From contig JAFEBM010000044.1 in the NCBI GenBank assembly GCA_018242685.1, positions 1 through 47,937 of the forward strand: a DNA stretch of 47,937 bases. The letters are read 5' to 3'. Made by a program: the position numbers and the translations under genes. The notes below the pieces were generated by a model. The model worked only from the letters and a program-made list of their open reading frames with translations. It did no database searches and was not told where the DNA came from. This document shows positions 35,076 to 44,489 of this stretch, piece after piece. Each line of letters starts with the position of its first letter. Position 1 is the stretch's first letter. Source of the DNA: Nitrospira sp. GTDB lineage: Bacteria; Nitrospirota; Nitrospiria; Nitrospirales; Nitrospiraceae.

Positions 35076-35450
35076 ATGCATACATTCCTGCGCCGGCGAA
35101 TTGTCTCGACCGTACTCTTGATCGCAAGCCTGTCCGTTTCCCTACCGGTTTCAGCAAACCCACCCGCCAAAGAACGGCTTCCCCTGATGCTCAGCGGATC
35201 CGGCTGCGACAGCAAGGAAGCTGAGATGAATAACGTCTTGCAAGCCATTCCAGGCGTGACCGGCGTCTACTTCAACCGCATTCCGGACCATGTGCTCGTG
35301 GATATTACCACCGGCACCGTGAAACCGGCGGATGTGATCAACCGGGTCAACGATGCGGCCGTATCGTGGCAATGTAAGGTTGAACTCATGCAATCCTGCA
35401 TCACTGCAGACATGCCATCGGCATCGCCTTCCTCCAACCATAATGAGTAG
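35076..35450 (+). CDS. Exported HMA-like protein without the CxxC metal site
   Basis: 124 aa. Signal peptide 1-28 (MHTFLRRRIVSTVLLIASLS, ending VSA). The mature part resembles a heavy-metal-associated domain (GSGCDSKEAEMNNVLQAIPG, then VTGVYFNRIPDHVLVDI). The usual GMxCxxC has only one cysteine here, so canonical soft-metal binding is not supported. The tail has QSCITADM and a Ser/Pro-rich end. It is the last gene of the FmdB-PBP-IPT run and converges on cysA. Confidence 0.6.
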   Translation: MHTFLRRRIVSTVLLIASLSVSLPVSANPPAKERLPLMLSGSGCDSKEAEMNNVLQAIPGVTGVYFNRIPDHVLVDITTGTVKPADVINRVNDAAVSWQCKVELMQSCITADMPSASPSSNHNE

Positions 35451-35482
35451 CGGCGTGAGCCCCCTCTCGACGACGACGTCGG

Positions 35483-36559
35483 TTACGATTGCGGTATTTT
35501 GAAAACCTGACGGTGCCGAGGATGCACAAACACGATTTCTCCTTCACGAAGATCCAGCTCGCGATATCGCTCCTTGGTCAGTTCGACTTCGATGGCTTGC
35601 ATCGAGTCTTGAGTGCTCAATTCAATCCACACGCGTGATCCGGCCGTGAGAACATACCGCACAGTAGCCTCAAGCTGTGATGGATGTGTGCGGCTTCGAT
35701 GGACTTCCAAGTCATGAGGTCGAACAAACGTAACCTCGTGTTCACCTACCACACCGACCGTTGTTACTCGTTTCTCATCCGGCAGCGGCGGCAGGTCTGC
35801 GACATTTCGTTCTTGCACGGCACGCCCATGAAACACGTTGACATCGCCGAGAAATTGGCATACGAACGGGGACGCAGGACGCTCATACACCTCATCAGGC
35901 GTCCCGATCTGCTCGACATTCCCCTGATGCATCACCACGACACGATCGGCCACTTCTAACGCCTCTTCCTGGTCATGAGTGACGAGAATGCCCGTAATGT
36001 GTACCTCATCATGAAGCCGCCGGAGCCAGCGGCGGAGCTCTTTACGGACCTTGGCGTCCAAGGCTCCAAAAGGCTCATCCAACAACAGAAGCTTCGGTTC
36101 CACGGCCAGTGCTCTGGCCAATGCCACACGTTGTCGCTGCCCTCCGGAGAGCTGACTGGGATAACGACCAGCCATCGCCTGCAACTGCACGAGTGTGAGC
36201 AGTTCACAGACCTTCTCCTGTATGCGAGCTGCAGAAGGCCGCTGAACCCGAGGCTGCACCGTAAGCCCAAAGGCTACATTCTCCGCCACCGTCATATGCC
36301 GGAACAGTGCGTAATGTTGGAAAACGAATCCCACGCGACGTTCGGTGATTCGCCGATCCGTCACCTCCGTACCGTGTAGAAAGATACGCCCTTGATCAGG
36401 TCTTTCCAGTCCGGCAAGAATTCTCAGCAACGTCGTCTTGCCGCAACCGGACGGGCCGAGGAGGGCCACGAGTTCGCCGTCCTGTACATGAAGGCTGACA
36501 TCATTCAATACCGCAAATGCCCCAAAGCGCTTCGTGACATGGTCTACCTGAATGCTCAT
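35483..36559 (-). CDS. cysA: Sulfate/thiosulfate ABC transporter ATP-binding subunit CysA
   Basis: 358-aa ATPase of the CysAWTP importer. Walker A GPSGCGKT (35-42), [16 protein letters not shown] and Walker [13 protein letters not shown] are complete. A C-terminal TOBE-like region ([16 protein letters not shown]... [13 protein letters not shown]) follows, typical of sulfate transporters. The start at 36559 overlaps the cysW stop by 4 bp (ATGA). A longer open frame running back into cysW is not real. It is the last gene of the sulfate operon. Confidence 0.95.
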   Translation of the reverse strand: MSIQVDHVTKRFGAFAVLNDVSLHVQDGELVALLGPSGCGKTTLLRILAGLERPDQGRIFLHGTEVTDRRITERRVGFVFQHYALFRHMTVAENVAFGLTVQPRVQRPSAARIQEKVCELLTLVQLQAMAGRYPSQLSGGQRQRVALARALAVEPKLLLLDEPFGALDAKVRKELRRWLRRLHDEVHITGILVTHDQEEALEVADRVVVMHQGNVEQIGTPDEVYERPASPFVCQFLGDVNVFHGRAVQERNVADLPPLPDEKRVTTVGVVGEHEVTFVRPHDLEVHRSRTHPSQLEATVRYVLTAGSRVWIELSTQDSMQAIEVELTKERYRELDLREGEIVFVHPRHRQVFKIPQS

Positions 36560-37464
36560 CGAATGCTCCCTGTCTGAACATTTGATATCGGATCGGCAAC
36601 GATTGTTGGAAAGTGCGCTTTCCGCTCGACAATGGCCTTGACGGCAAGCGTGACGACGGCCAACAGCGTCAGCAATGAGGCCACGGCGAACGCCGATACG
36701 GCGTTGTATTCGTTGTAGAGAATTTCGACATGCAGCGGCATCGTATTCGTCAGTCCTCGAATATGGCCGGAGACCACCGACACGGCGCCGAACTCCCCCA
36801 TCGCGCGCGCATTGCACAGAATCACCCCATAGAGGAGACTCCATTTGATATTCGGCAATGTGACGCGCGTAAACATCTGCCAGCCCGAGGCTCCCAACGT
36901 GATAGCCGCTTCCTCTTCCTCCCGTCCTTGCGATTGCATCAACGGAATTAACTCGCGCACGACAAACGGGACGGTGACGAAGATTGTCGCCAGTACGATG
37001 CCGGGCAACGCAAACAAGATCTTGATGTCGTGGTCCGCCAGCCAAGGCCCAAACCAGCCTTGAAGGCCAAATAGTAAGACATAGATGAGTCCGGAGATCA
37101 CCGGCGAGACAGCCAAGGGCATATCAATCAGGGTAATCAGAATCTGTTTGCCGACGAAATCGAATTTTGCAATGACCCAGGCCGCAGCCACTCCGAACAG
37201 AGCGTTCAACGGTACGACCACGGATGCCACCAGAAGTGTTAAGCGAATGGCCGCCAAGGCATCTTCATTGAGAAATGATCCGACATACGCGAGGATACCG
37301 CCCTTCAACGCTTCAGCAAAGACTGCGGCAAGCGGAATGAAGAGGAATAGTGTGAGGTACAGGAAGGCGGCGGCGATAAGCGATCGGCGAACAAACACGC
37401 TTTCAGTTGTGAGCGATTCTTTCCACTGTAAATCCTTATCGGCGATAATAGTGACAGCGTTCAT
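36556..37464 (-). CDS. cysW: Sulfate ABC transporter permease CysW
   Basis: 302-aa inner-membrane permease with about six membrane segments. The EAA loop reads [20 protein letters not shown] and [20 protein letters not shown] followed by [15 protein letters not shown], the hallmark of CysW. It starts 6 bp after cysT and overlaps cysA by 4 bp. Confidence 0.95.
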   Translation of the reverse strand: MNAVTIIADKDLQWKESLTTESVFVRRSLIAAAFLYLTLFLFIPLAAVFAEALKGGILAYVGSFLNEDALAAIRLTLLVASVVVPLNALFGVAAAWVIAKFDFVGKQILITLIDMPLAVSPVISGLIYVLLFGLQGWFGPWLADHDIKILFALPGIVLATIFVTVPFVVRELIPLMQSQGREEEEAAITLGASGWQMFTRVTLPNIKWSLLYGVILCNARAMGEFGAVSVVSGHIRGLTNTMPLHVEILYNEYNAVSAFAVASLLTLLAVVTLAVKAIVERKAHFPTIVADPISNVQTGSIR

Positions 37465-37470
37465 ACGTTC

Positions 37471-38307
37471 CTATTGATTCATGTGGCGAGTACTGCTCCA
37501 CCACTGAAGGAGATTGATCGCCAAGGCCAGGACGAACGAGACCACAAGCATCACAACGCCCAGTGCAGTGGCGCCCGCATAGTCGTACTGTTCCAATTTG
37601 GTCATGATGAGTAACGGTGTGATCTCCGATTTAAGCGGCATATTGCCCGCAATGAAAATGACCGACCCATATTCTCCGACGGAACGAGCGAATGCCATCG
37701 CGATCCCCGTGAGGAGAGCCGGCCACAGTTCCGGCACGATGACCGCTCGAAACGTTTGCCATCGGTTGGCCCCCAGTGTAGCGGCCGCTTCTTCGACTTC
37801 CTTATCCAAATCCTGCAGCACCGGCTGTACAGTGCGGACTACGAAAGGCAGACCGATGAACGTCAACGCAACAAGGATACCCAGCGGGGTGAAAGCCACC
37901 TTAATGCCCAATGGTTCAAGAAAACGCCCAATCCATCCGTTCGACGAATAGATCGCGGCAAGTGTGATGCCGGACACCGCTGTCGGCAATGCAAAGGGAA
38001 GGTCTACGAGGGCATCAATGGCAGAACGGCCCGGAAACTGGTACCGGACTAAAACCCAAGCAATGATCGATCCGAAAAGACCGTTGATGATCGCTCCGAC
38101 GAACGAGGCTCCAAATGTCAATTGGTAGGAGGCGATCGCTCGCGGGGTCGTGGTGATCCCCCAAAACTGTTCCCACGGCAAAGTACTGGTTTTCACAAAG
38201 AGTCCGCTGAGAGGAATCAACACGATGACGCCGAGATAGAAGAGGGTGAATCCCAGGGTCAAAGCGAATCCGGGAAGTACACTCGGCTGTTTCAAGATGA
38301 AGCTCAT
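37471..38307 (-). CDS. cysT: Sulfate ABC transporter permease CysT (CysU)
   Basis: 278-aa permease with six predicted membrane segments. DLPFALPTAVSGITLAAIYS and EVEEAAATLGANRWQTFRAV followed by ARSVGEYGSVIFIAGNMP are typical of CysT. It pairs with CysW to form the channel, and a 100-bp gap separates it from the binding-protein gene. Confidence 0.95.
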   Translation of the reverse strand: MSFILKQPSVLPGFALTLGFTLFYLGVIVLIPLSGLFVKTSTLPWEQFWGITTTPRAIASYQLTFGASFVGAIINGLFGSIIAWVLVRYQFPGRSAIDALVDLPFALPTAVSGITLAAIYSSNGWIGRFLEPLGIKVAFTPLGILVALTFIGLPFVVRTVQPVLQDLDKEVEEAAATLGANRWQTFRAVIVPELWPALLTGIAMAFARSVGEYGSVIFIAGNMPLKSEITPLLIMTKLEQYDYAGATALGVVMLVVSFVLALAINLLQWWSSTRHMNQ

Positions 38308-38407
38308 GAAGTCCTTGTCCGTATCAAGCTGTGGGTGGCATCTGTACCCGATAAACTCAGCTCATGATCATCCAATGCTCGTCAACCGATCCGTTCGCAC
38401 TCGCAAA

Positions 38408-39421
38408 CTATTTATTCAGCTTGTAGATTTCATCGAAAATCCCGCCGTCCGCAAAATGCATCTGATGTGCCTTTTGCCATCCTCCAAAGACTTCGTCGAT
38501 GGTAAAGAGGTTCAATTTCGCAAATTGACTACCGTACTTAGCAGATGCCGCCTCGGAACGAGGACGGTAGAAATGCTTGGCTGCAAGCTCCTGACCTTCA
38601 TCTGAATAGAGATACTGTAAGTAGGCCTGCGCCACGACTTCAGTGCCTTTTCTCTTAGCCACATGGTCTACGAGCGAGACGGTCGGCTCAGCGAGGATAC
38701 TGATCGACGGCGTTACGATCTCGAACTTTCCTGCGCCAAATTCCTTGAGCGCTAAATATGCCTCGTTTTCCCATCCAACCAGCACATCCCCGATTCCTCG
38801 CTCGACGAATGTGGTGGTTGCGCCCCTCGCGCCGGTGTCAAATACCGACACATTGGCGTAAAATTTCCCGATGAAATCCTTGGCCTTCGCCTCCTCATTG
38901 TCAGATTTTTTCAATGCGTATCCCCACGCGGACAGGTAGGCCCAACGTGCAGCCCCCGATGTTTTTGGATTCGCAGGAATGATTGCGACCCCGGGCTTGA
39001 CGAGGTCGTCCCAATCGCGAATGGCTTTGGGGTTTCCCTTCCGCACCAGAAATACGATGGTGGAGGTATAGGGTGAACTGTTATGCGGCAACCGTGTCTG
39101 CCAATTAGCCGGTAACAGCCGCGCTTTGGCGATGGCATCCACGTCATACGCCAACGCCAGTGTCACGATGTCCGCGTCAAGGCCGTCGACCACGGCCCGC
39201 GCCTGCTTGCCCGAGCCTCCATGCGACTGCTTGATGACGACCGCTTGGCCTTTTTCTTTCTGCCAATATTTCACGAACGCCGCATTGAATTCCTGATACA
39301 GCTCGCGTGTCGGATCGTACGAAGCATTTAACAAAGTGATGTCCCCTGCGTGCACGACGAGCGGGTGTGCCGCAATGAGCCAAGCCCCCAGCGCAATGAA
39401 CATTTTTGAGAGGATCGTCAT
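38408..39421 (-). CDS. sbp: Sulfate-binding periplasmic protein
   Basis: 337 aa from the ATG at 39421. Signal peptide 1-25 ([20 protein letters not shown], ending VHA). The mature start [19 protein letters not shown] is the Sbp/CysP signature. [39 protein letters not shown] and the [21 protein letters not shown] segment follow. AAGGAA lies before the ATG, deciding the start over a longer frame that runs into the porin. It delivers sulfate (or thiosulfate) to CysTWA. Confidence 0.94.
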   Translation of the reverse strand: MTILSKMFIALGAWLIAAHPLVVHAGDITLLNASYDPTRELYQEFNAAFVKYWQKEKGQAVVIKQSHGGSGKQARAVVDGLDADIVTLALAYDVDAIAKARLLPANWQTRLPHNSSPYTSTIVFLVRKGNPKAIRDWDDLVKPGVAIIPANPKTSGAARWAYLSAWGYALKKSDNEEAKAKDFIGKFYANVSVFDTGARGATTTFVERGIGDVLVGWENEAYLALKEFGAGKFEIVTPSISILAEPTVSLVDHVAKRKGTEVVAQAYLQYLYSDEGQELAAKHFYRPRSEAASAKYGSQFAKLNLFTIDEVFGGWQKAHQMHFADGGIFDEIYKLNK

Positions 39422-39467
39422 TTTCTGTTCCTTTCCTTTATTCCTAATTGGACGACTATTCTGGCCA

Positions 39468-41063
39468 TCAAAACGCGAGCTGTAACCGGGTAAAGAACGC
39501 CCGTTCATCCGGACGGTCTTGCACATTGGTTCCGGCGGCATTGATCGGGGTACTGTCGATCCCTGCGCCACCATCAAATCTCGTTTCTAAATAATTCAAT
39601 GCGACCCTCACATTCGTGTTCAGATACCAGTTCAGACCGACCGCCCAGGAGCGAGCGCGTTTTGCGCTTGCAGAAAGATCCGCATAACCTCCGGTGAATG
39701 CCGTGCCTGCCGGGTTCTTGAAGGTGTCTGCGTCTAGAGCGAGTTCGTTATACCGCCCCACGACCTCCCAGGCACCCCATCCTTTGCCAAAATCAAAACT
39801 TTCGATCGGCTTGACGCCTCTAAATGAAGCCTGTTCACCAGTCAAGAAATAGGATACGGTGACATTCCATGCTTGGTGATGCAGCGTTTTTCCGCTGTTC
39901 GGCGTGAAAACTGTATTGGACCCTACCCCACCCGCAGGAGGTGAACCGCCGGTCGTCAAACTGACATCTTGGATGACTTGCGCATATTCGCTGAGGATGC
40001 TGAACGATCCGATGAAATAGTAGGCCTGCGGTGAAACACGGATACGGACTCCGTCGGCTACCGCTGCGCTGCTATACCGAAAGAACGTATTCTGGCCTTC
40101 CGATAGATAGCTGGGTAGGCCGTTTCTTGTGGAATCTGCCGCGGTCGTGTCGGTAAAGTTCAGGTTTCTCTCGCCGCTCACATCCGTGTATGTGGCGGCC
40201 GCCCCAATACCCAAACCGCTCAATGCCGAATCGTCATTCACGAATGGCGTAGCAAAGAGCCGTCCTGTGAACTCTTTCCGACTATTGAACTCAGGGCCTG
40301 TACTGATATTGCCTCCATCGCTGACTCCGTTCACCAAGCCGAATGCGTAATTCAATCTATCCCCAAAAACATCGCCATGTATTGCGATACCCAGATCACG
40401 ATTGGGCAAAACAGTATTCGTCACGTAACTTCTTTCGATGAATTTGATGTCGGAGGCGCTTTGTAAACGCTCCAACCCGACAAAGCTTTTGAATTTACCG
40501 GCGCGGACCTTAAATGCGGGACTGAACCTAGCATCTAGGTAGGCATCGACCACTGTCGCGGAACCCATCCCAAATTCGGGGCGAAAGCGAAAATCATACT
40601 TTCCAAACAAGGTCCCTTCCATAATTGGGCGAAGGCGACGCAAGTACCATGAGTCACTCGCCTCATGGAATCCGTCGGCATTTAAATCACCGGCACGCTG
40701 ATCGTTGCGGTTGCGAATATCATTGGCGCCGTCAAAATAAAGCCGATGATCGGCCTGTATGATGCCGCGGAACCTAATGACATGGTTCCCATCGGCGGAT
40801 TCCAACGAAAATCCGCCCGTCCGACTCGAATATCCCGCGCTGCTAAACTTCACGACCGGTCTCGCTTTCTTGGCTGTTTCTGCGGCTTCCTGTTCCAGCT
40901 CTCGCTTCCGCTTCAGAATGCGGATCTCCTGATCCAATTCCTCAAACCGCTGTTCTATAGATTTCGGGGTCTGTCCCGCCTCTTCTGCGTTAGCCTGCAC
41001 TCCCAATCCGAGGGCAATGCTCGTGACTATCACGACTCTCCCGAACAACCATGACTTCCTCAT
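39468..41063 (-). CDS. OprO/OprP-type anion-selective porin
   Basis: 531 aa. Signal peptide 1-26 (ending ANA), then a coiled-coil helix (about 35-65, [20 protein letters not shown]) and a beta-barrel from about 85 to the end, terminating in [11 protein letters not shown] with a C-terminal Phe. [35 protein letters not shown] and [10 protein letters not shown] match phosphate-selective porins O and P. In this operon it lies between the DUF2292 gene and the sulfate-binding protein, so it probably brings sulfate across the outer membrane. That substrate is inferred from context. Confidence 0.85.
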   Translation of the reverse strand: MRKSWLFGRVVIVTSIALGLGVQANAEEAGQTPKSIEQRFEELDQEIRILKRKRELEQEAAETAKKARPVVKFSSAGYSSRTGGFSLESADGNHVIRFRGIIQADHRLYFDGANDIRNRNDQRAGDLNADGFHEASDSWYLRRLRPIMEGTLFGKYDFRFRPEFGMGSATVVDAYLDARFSPAFKVRAGKFKSFVGLERLQSASDIKFIERSYVTNTVLPNRDLGIAIHGDVFGDRLNYAFGLVNGVSDGGNISTGPEFNSRKEFTGRLFATPFVNDDSALSGLGIGAAATYTDVSGERNLNFTDTTAADSTRNGLPSYLSEGQNTFFRYSSAAVADGVRIRVSPQAYYFIGSFSILSEYAQVIQDVSLTTGGSPPAGGVGSNTVFTPNSGKTLHHQAWNVTVSYFLTGEQASFRGVKPIESFDFGKGWGAWEVVGRYNELALDADTFKNPAGTAFTGGYADLSASAKRARSWAVGLNWYLNTNVRVALNYLETRFDGGAGIDSTPINAAGTNVQDRPDERAFFTRLQLAF

Positions 41064-41227
41064 CTGAGAATCTCCTTCTCATGAAGGGAATCTCCGGTTG
41101 TCCGGTCAATCCACCGATTAGAATATTCACTGCTGCAGCATCGGCTTCCAGTTATGTGGATGGCCGATCTGCCGTGCGACCTCTCTTTCTATAAACAGCG
41201 TCGATTAGTCATTGTTCGATCATCAGA

Positions 41228-41398
41228 TTAAGGACGATCAAAGCGCGTCTTCTCTTTTCGTTCGATCTGCACCACTTTGGAGTCGTGAACGATGATCTCG
41301 ACGGACCCAAACCGAATCCCTTTCAAGGCCAGCAGGATTGCCTGCTCGACAGTTCTGGCTGAGTATGGATTCGCGATGTCTTGATCTGTTCCAGACAC
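41228..41398 (-). CDS. DUF2292 (YezD-like) small protein
   Basis: 56 aa, read from the minus strand with a GTG start at 41398. The core GIRFGSVEIIVHDSKVVQIE followed by RKEKTRF matches the DUF2292/YezD family, small proteins often found beside sulfate-assimilation and transport genes. There is no signal peptide, membrane helix or cysteine. It is the first gene of the cys operon, 60 nt after a likely promoter and 164 bp ahead of the porin. Role unknown; a small cytosolic partner of sulfate uptake or reduction is plausible. Confidence 0.8.
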   Translation of the reverse strand: MSGTDQDIANPYSARTVEQAILLALKGIRFGSVEIIVHDSKVVQIERKEKTRFDRP

Positions 41399-41466
41399 GT
41401 TTATAACTTTTCTTTTCGTGACGGCTTAATTAATCTTTATATTACCGATAATGATTAGTAGTACTG

Positions 41467-41496
41467 TTTATAATAAAACTAAAGTTTATTTGTCAA
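41467..41496 (-). promoter_or_regulatory. Candidate promoter of the sulfate operon
   Basis: On the minus strand: perfect -35 TTGACA (41491-41496), an 18-nt spacer and TATAAA (41467-41472). Transcription would start near 41460. A weak Fur-like sequence CGATAAT-G-ATTAGTA (41446-41460) overlaps that point. Confidence 0.45.
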
Positions 41497-41581
41497 TAAT
41501 ATCAATAATAAAACTTACGCGCCTAAATAAATGAAGTTATCATTCAACTACTTCAAGCCAAACATACAAGAATGAGTAAAT

Positions 41582-41605
41582 TATAATTGACATATGACAA
41601 TTATA
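41582..41605. promoter_or_regulatory. Near-perfect 24-bp palindrome before the XRE-PBP regulator
   Basis: TATAATTG-ACATATGA-CAATTATA: perfect 8-bp arms, and the 8-bp centre itself is a palindrome except for one pair. It lies 20 bp before the ATG at 41625, so it is a likely autoregulatory operator. The arms-and-8-bp-spacer layout recalls ModE-type sites but differs in sequence. Confidence 0.6.
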
Positions 41606-41624
41606 TTTGCTACAAACCGTCTCC

Positions 41625-42806
41625 ATGAGAAAGCGGATCAAACAGCACGAAACCCCCGTTCAGTTTTTCAATCACCTTAAGTCCGTTCGCACAAAGAAGG
41701 GTTTCTCTCAGAGCGAACTCGCCGATCGAGCGGGTATTACAAGACAGGCTGTCTCTTCCATTGAGTCGAATCTGTACTTGCCGACGACAGCAGTCGCCCT
41801 CCGGTTGGCCTCGGTTCTGGCTTGTCGCGTCGAAGATCTGTTCAGCCTTGCTCAAACAGAAGATAGTATTGAAGGCATTCTTATCGGCCGGCTCCCCCAA
41901 GCGGAGACGCAGACTCAACCGATCCGCGTCAAAGTTTCGACCGTTGGAAAACGGACAGTCGTGCGGCCTGTCGCCGACTTGGGAGAACAACTTGTCTTTG
42001 CAGTTCCCGCCGATGGATATATCACCGACACCTCCGGCAAGCTGTCTCGCGCTACGGTCCGCGTAAAACTCTCGCGCGATCGAAAAGCCATCCAACAAGA
42101 AATCTCCGTGGCAGGATGCGATCCAGCTATTTTTCTGGCCGGCGAACATTTACGACGACAAAAAGATCAGACCACGATCGTCGGGTGGTCGATGGGAAGC
42201 ATGGCCGCGCTGAAGGCTTTGCAGCGCGGTGAAGTCCATGTTGCCGGACTGCATCTTTTTGATCCGACCACCGGCGAATCGAACATGCCGTTCCTTCGAC
42301 GATACCTGAAAGGATCTGGCTATGAGGTCGTGACCTTCGCCACGTGGGAAGAGGGATTTTTAGTTCGCCAGGGCAATCCCTTGTCCATTCATACCGTTGC
42401 CGATCTTGTTGAACCGTCGGTAATTCTGGTCAATCGGGAAGAAGGCTCTGGGGCACGACTGCTGCTTGATCAACGAGTGCGAGCATCCGGAATAGAACCG
42501 ACGCAAGTTCAAGGGTACGAAATGATCGTGCTTTCTCATTTTGAAGTGGCCCGAGCCATCGCGGGCCGTCGGGCAGATGTCGGAATCGGGGTTCGATCCG
42601 CCGCGCAACTCTTTGGGCTCGACTTCGTCCCACTACAAACCGCGCGCTACGATCTTGTCGTGCCCAAGTCTCATCTGAAGTCCCATCCGACGTTAACCCA
42701 TTTGTTTGAGACCATCGTCAGTGGTCCGTTTCGAAACGAAATCGAAGCTTTGGGAGGATACGACACCAGCGAAACTGGGAAAGTCCACGCCTTGCGAGTC
42801 GTTTAA
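41625..42806 (+). CDS. XRE-family regulator with periplasmic-binding-protein-like sensor domain
   Basis: 393 aa. An XRE helix-turn-helix (about 15-75) reads LKSVRTKKGFSQSELADRAG and ITRQAVSSIESNLYLPTTAV. After a linker, a PBP-like domain (about 165-375) contains VGWSMGSMAALKALQRGEVH, LVRQGNPLSIHTVADLVEPS, EEGSGARLLLDQRVR and VARAIAGRRADVGIGVRSAA. This is the PBP_like domain of one-component molybdate/tungstate regulators. The ATG at 41625 is preferred over TTG at 41607. It precedes the porin and modABC in one run, so it likely senses molybdate or a related oxyanion. Confidence 0.85.
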   Translation: MRKRIKQHETPVQFFNHLKSVRTKKGFSQSELADRAGITRQAVSSIESNLYLPTTAVALRLASVLACRVEDLFSLAQTEDSIEGILIGRLPQAETQTQPIRVKVSTVGKRTVVRPVADLGEQLVFAVPADGYITDTSGKLSRATVRVKLSRDRKAIQQEISVAGCDPAIFLAGEHLRRQKDQTTIVGWSMGSMAALKALQRGEVHVAGLHLFDPTTGESNMPFLRRYLKGSGYEVVTFATWEEGFLVRQGNPLSIHTVADLVEPSVILVNREEGSGARLLLDQRVRASGIEPTQVQGYEMIVLSHFEVARAIAGRRADVGIGVRSAAQLFGLDFVPLQTARYDLVVPKSHLKSHPTLTHLFETIVSGPFRNEIEALGGYDTSETGKVHALRVV

Positions 42807-42865
42807 CTACTTTCTCGCCAGCTTAACAACACACTTTCAACAACCGCAGGAATTAAGAGGAAGCT

Positions 42866-44473
42866 ATGTCGAAGAAATCGTTGTGGAGAGTTTTACTCAC
42901 GGTGCCGCTCCTGCTTTTTGAAATGAACACGGCAGCAGCCGTCGAATATGGCGAAGTGGTCCAGGAAAACCCGTACGCATGCGGATCAACCGCCCCCGGG
43001 ATCAGTGAGAAGCGATCCCCCGAAATCCCGTGCGGAACCTGGACTTTTAAGAGCACGGAAGATCCGGTGTTCAAGTTCATGCGGGATACCGGATGGATTA
43101 CCAATGAGCGATATTTTGCCGTCTCAGAACAGACCGGGAAAAACTGGATCGAGCCGGCCGATGCGATCCTCAATCGCCGGAAGGACATCGACTGGAATCG
43201 CTACCTCAAAACTGGGCTGCACCTCCCCGACTGGATCGATCTCGGGCTTGAAAACCGGACCAGATTTGAATCGTATGACCATCCCTGGCGGGCGAGCCAA
43301 AAAATTGGGAATGGAGCGACGGATTCGCAAATTCCTATGCGGTCGCGGCTTCGTATTGGATTGGGCGGCAACGGACCCTTGCGATTCCTGTTCGAGGGTC
43401 AAGATTCGCGTTCGTTTGATAATGGAGAGCCTGGATCTTTCCGGGACTCGACCATGATCAATGAATTCGACGTGAACCAGTTGTTTGGCGCCTTGAAATT
43501 GGATAATGTCCTGGGAACCGGGTTGCGGACCGATGTTCTCTTTGGACGGTTTACCATGGATGTCGGCAACCGACGGCTGATTGCGAGAAACGACTATCGA
43601 AACACCACCAACGCCTTCGATGGGTTTCAATGGCAAATCAGTCGGGCCAAAACCTGGAAGCTCAGGGCATTCGTCACAGAGCCGGTCATCCGATTCCTTG
43701 AGCAGCTCGACGAACAAAACAGCAAGTCGCTCTTTTGGGGCACCTATTTTGAGAGCCAGCATTTCCGCTGGTTTAACCTGGACGCTTACTACCTGGGGTT
43801 GAACGATAAGCTGCCTGCGAATGTAACCAACCGTCGCACCTATTCCACGTTTGGCGGCCGTCTGTACAAAGACCCCAAGCCGGGCGAAATGGACTATGAA
43901 ATCGAGACCACCTGGCAGATCGGCCACCGAGGCGCGACCAAACACTTCGCCTATTTTCAGCATCTGGATCTCGGCTATATGTTCAACCTCCCCTGGACGC
44001 CCAGACTGATGTTTCAATTCGATTACGTCAGCGGCGATCGCAAGCCGGGCGATAGTCAGGACGGAGGGTTCGATACGTTATATGGAGCGCGCAACTTTGA
44101 ATACAACATGACCAGCATGTGGGGGCCGTTTTACCGAACCAACCTCATTACACCGGGTTGGCGGCTGATCGTCAACCCCACACCCAATTGGATTTTGGAA
44201 GTCAAACATCGCGTCTGGTATCTCGCGCAGAGCAGGGATTTCTTCGGCAGTTCCGGACTCCGAGACCCGACCGGGAGCGCCGGCACTTCGCTGGGGCAGG
44301 ATATGCAACTTCGCGCCAGGTGGGCGGTCAGCAAGAACCTGGACTTTGACGCCGGCTATATCCATTGGTTCAAGGGCTCCTATTTCGACAGTCCCGTGAT
44401 CTTGGCCCAAATGCCGACCGGCGGGAACAAAGATAGTGATTACTTCTATTTTCAAATGCGAATCAGGATCTAG
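42866..44473 (+). CDS. Alginate-export-family outer-membrane porin
   Basis: 535 aa. Signal peptide 1-25 (ending AAA), then a region with conserved VEYGE, TFKSTEDPVFKFMRDTGW and NWIEPADAI, then a beta-barrel from about 125 to the end (GLENRTRFESYDHPW, MRSRLRIGLGGNGPLRFLFE, a C-terminal FYFQMRIRI). The family is named from alginate export, but Nitrospirota encode many copies with other roles. It sits 59 bp after the regulator and 16 bp before modA, suggesting an outer-membrane route for molybdate. A 20-residue insertion with two Cys (about 36-58) is absent from its paralogue at 47367. Confidence 0.8.
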   Translation: MSKKSLWRVLLTVPLLLFEMNTAAAVEYGEVVQENPYACGSTAPGISEKRSPEIPCGTWTFKSTEDPVFKFMRDTGWITNERYFAVSEQTGKNWIEPADAILNRRKDIDWNRYLKTGLHLPDWIDLGLENRTRFESYDHPWRASQKIGNGATDSQIPMRSRLRIGLGGNGPLRFLFEGQDSRSFDNGEPGSFRDSTMINEFDVNQLFGALKLDNVLGTGLRTDVLFGRFTMDVGNRRLIARNDYRNTTNAFDGFQWQISRAKTWKLRAFVTEPVIRFLEQLDEQNSKSLFWGTYFESQHFRWFNLDAYYLGLNDKLPANVTNRRTYSTFGGRLYKDPKPGEMDYEIETTWQIGHRGATKHFAYFQHLDLGYMFNLPWTPRLMFQFDYVSGDRKPGDSQDGGFDTLYGARNFEYNMTSMWGPFYRTNLITPGWRLIVNPTPNWILEVKHRVWYLAQSRDFFGSSGLRDPTGSAGTSLGQDMQLRARWAVSKNLDFDAGYIHWFKGSYFDSPVILAQMPTGGNKDSDYFYFQMRIRI

Positions 44474-44489
44474 AAAGGAAGGAATGATC

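Noticed and set aside
36560..37045. Open frame extending CysA upstream by about 160 residues
   Set aside because: It runs inside cysW in another frame and gives Arg/Cys-rich non-protein-like sequence; the real CysA starts at [12 protein letters not shown] with ATGA overlap.
41399..41580. AT-rich segment as a CRISPR leader or array
   Set aside because: There are no evenly spaced repeats and no cas genes; it is better explained as a divergent promoter region.
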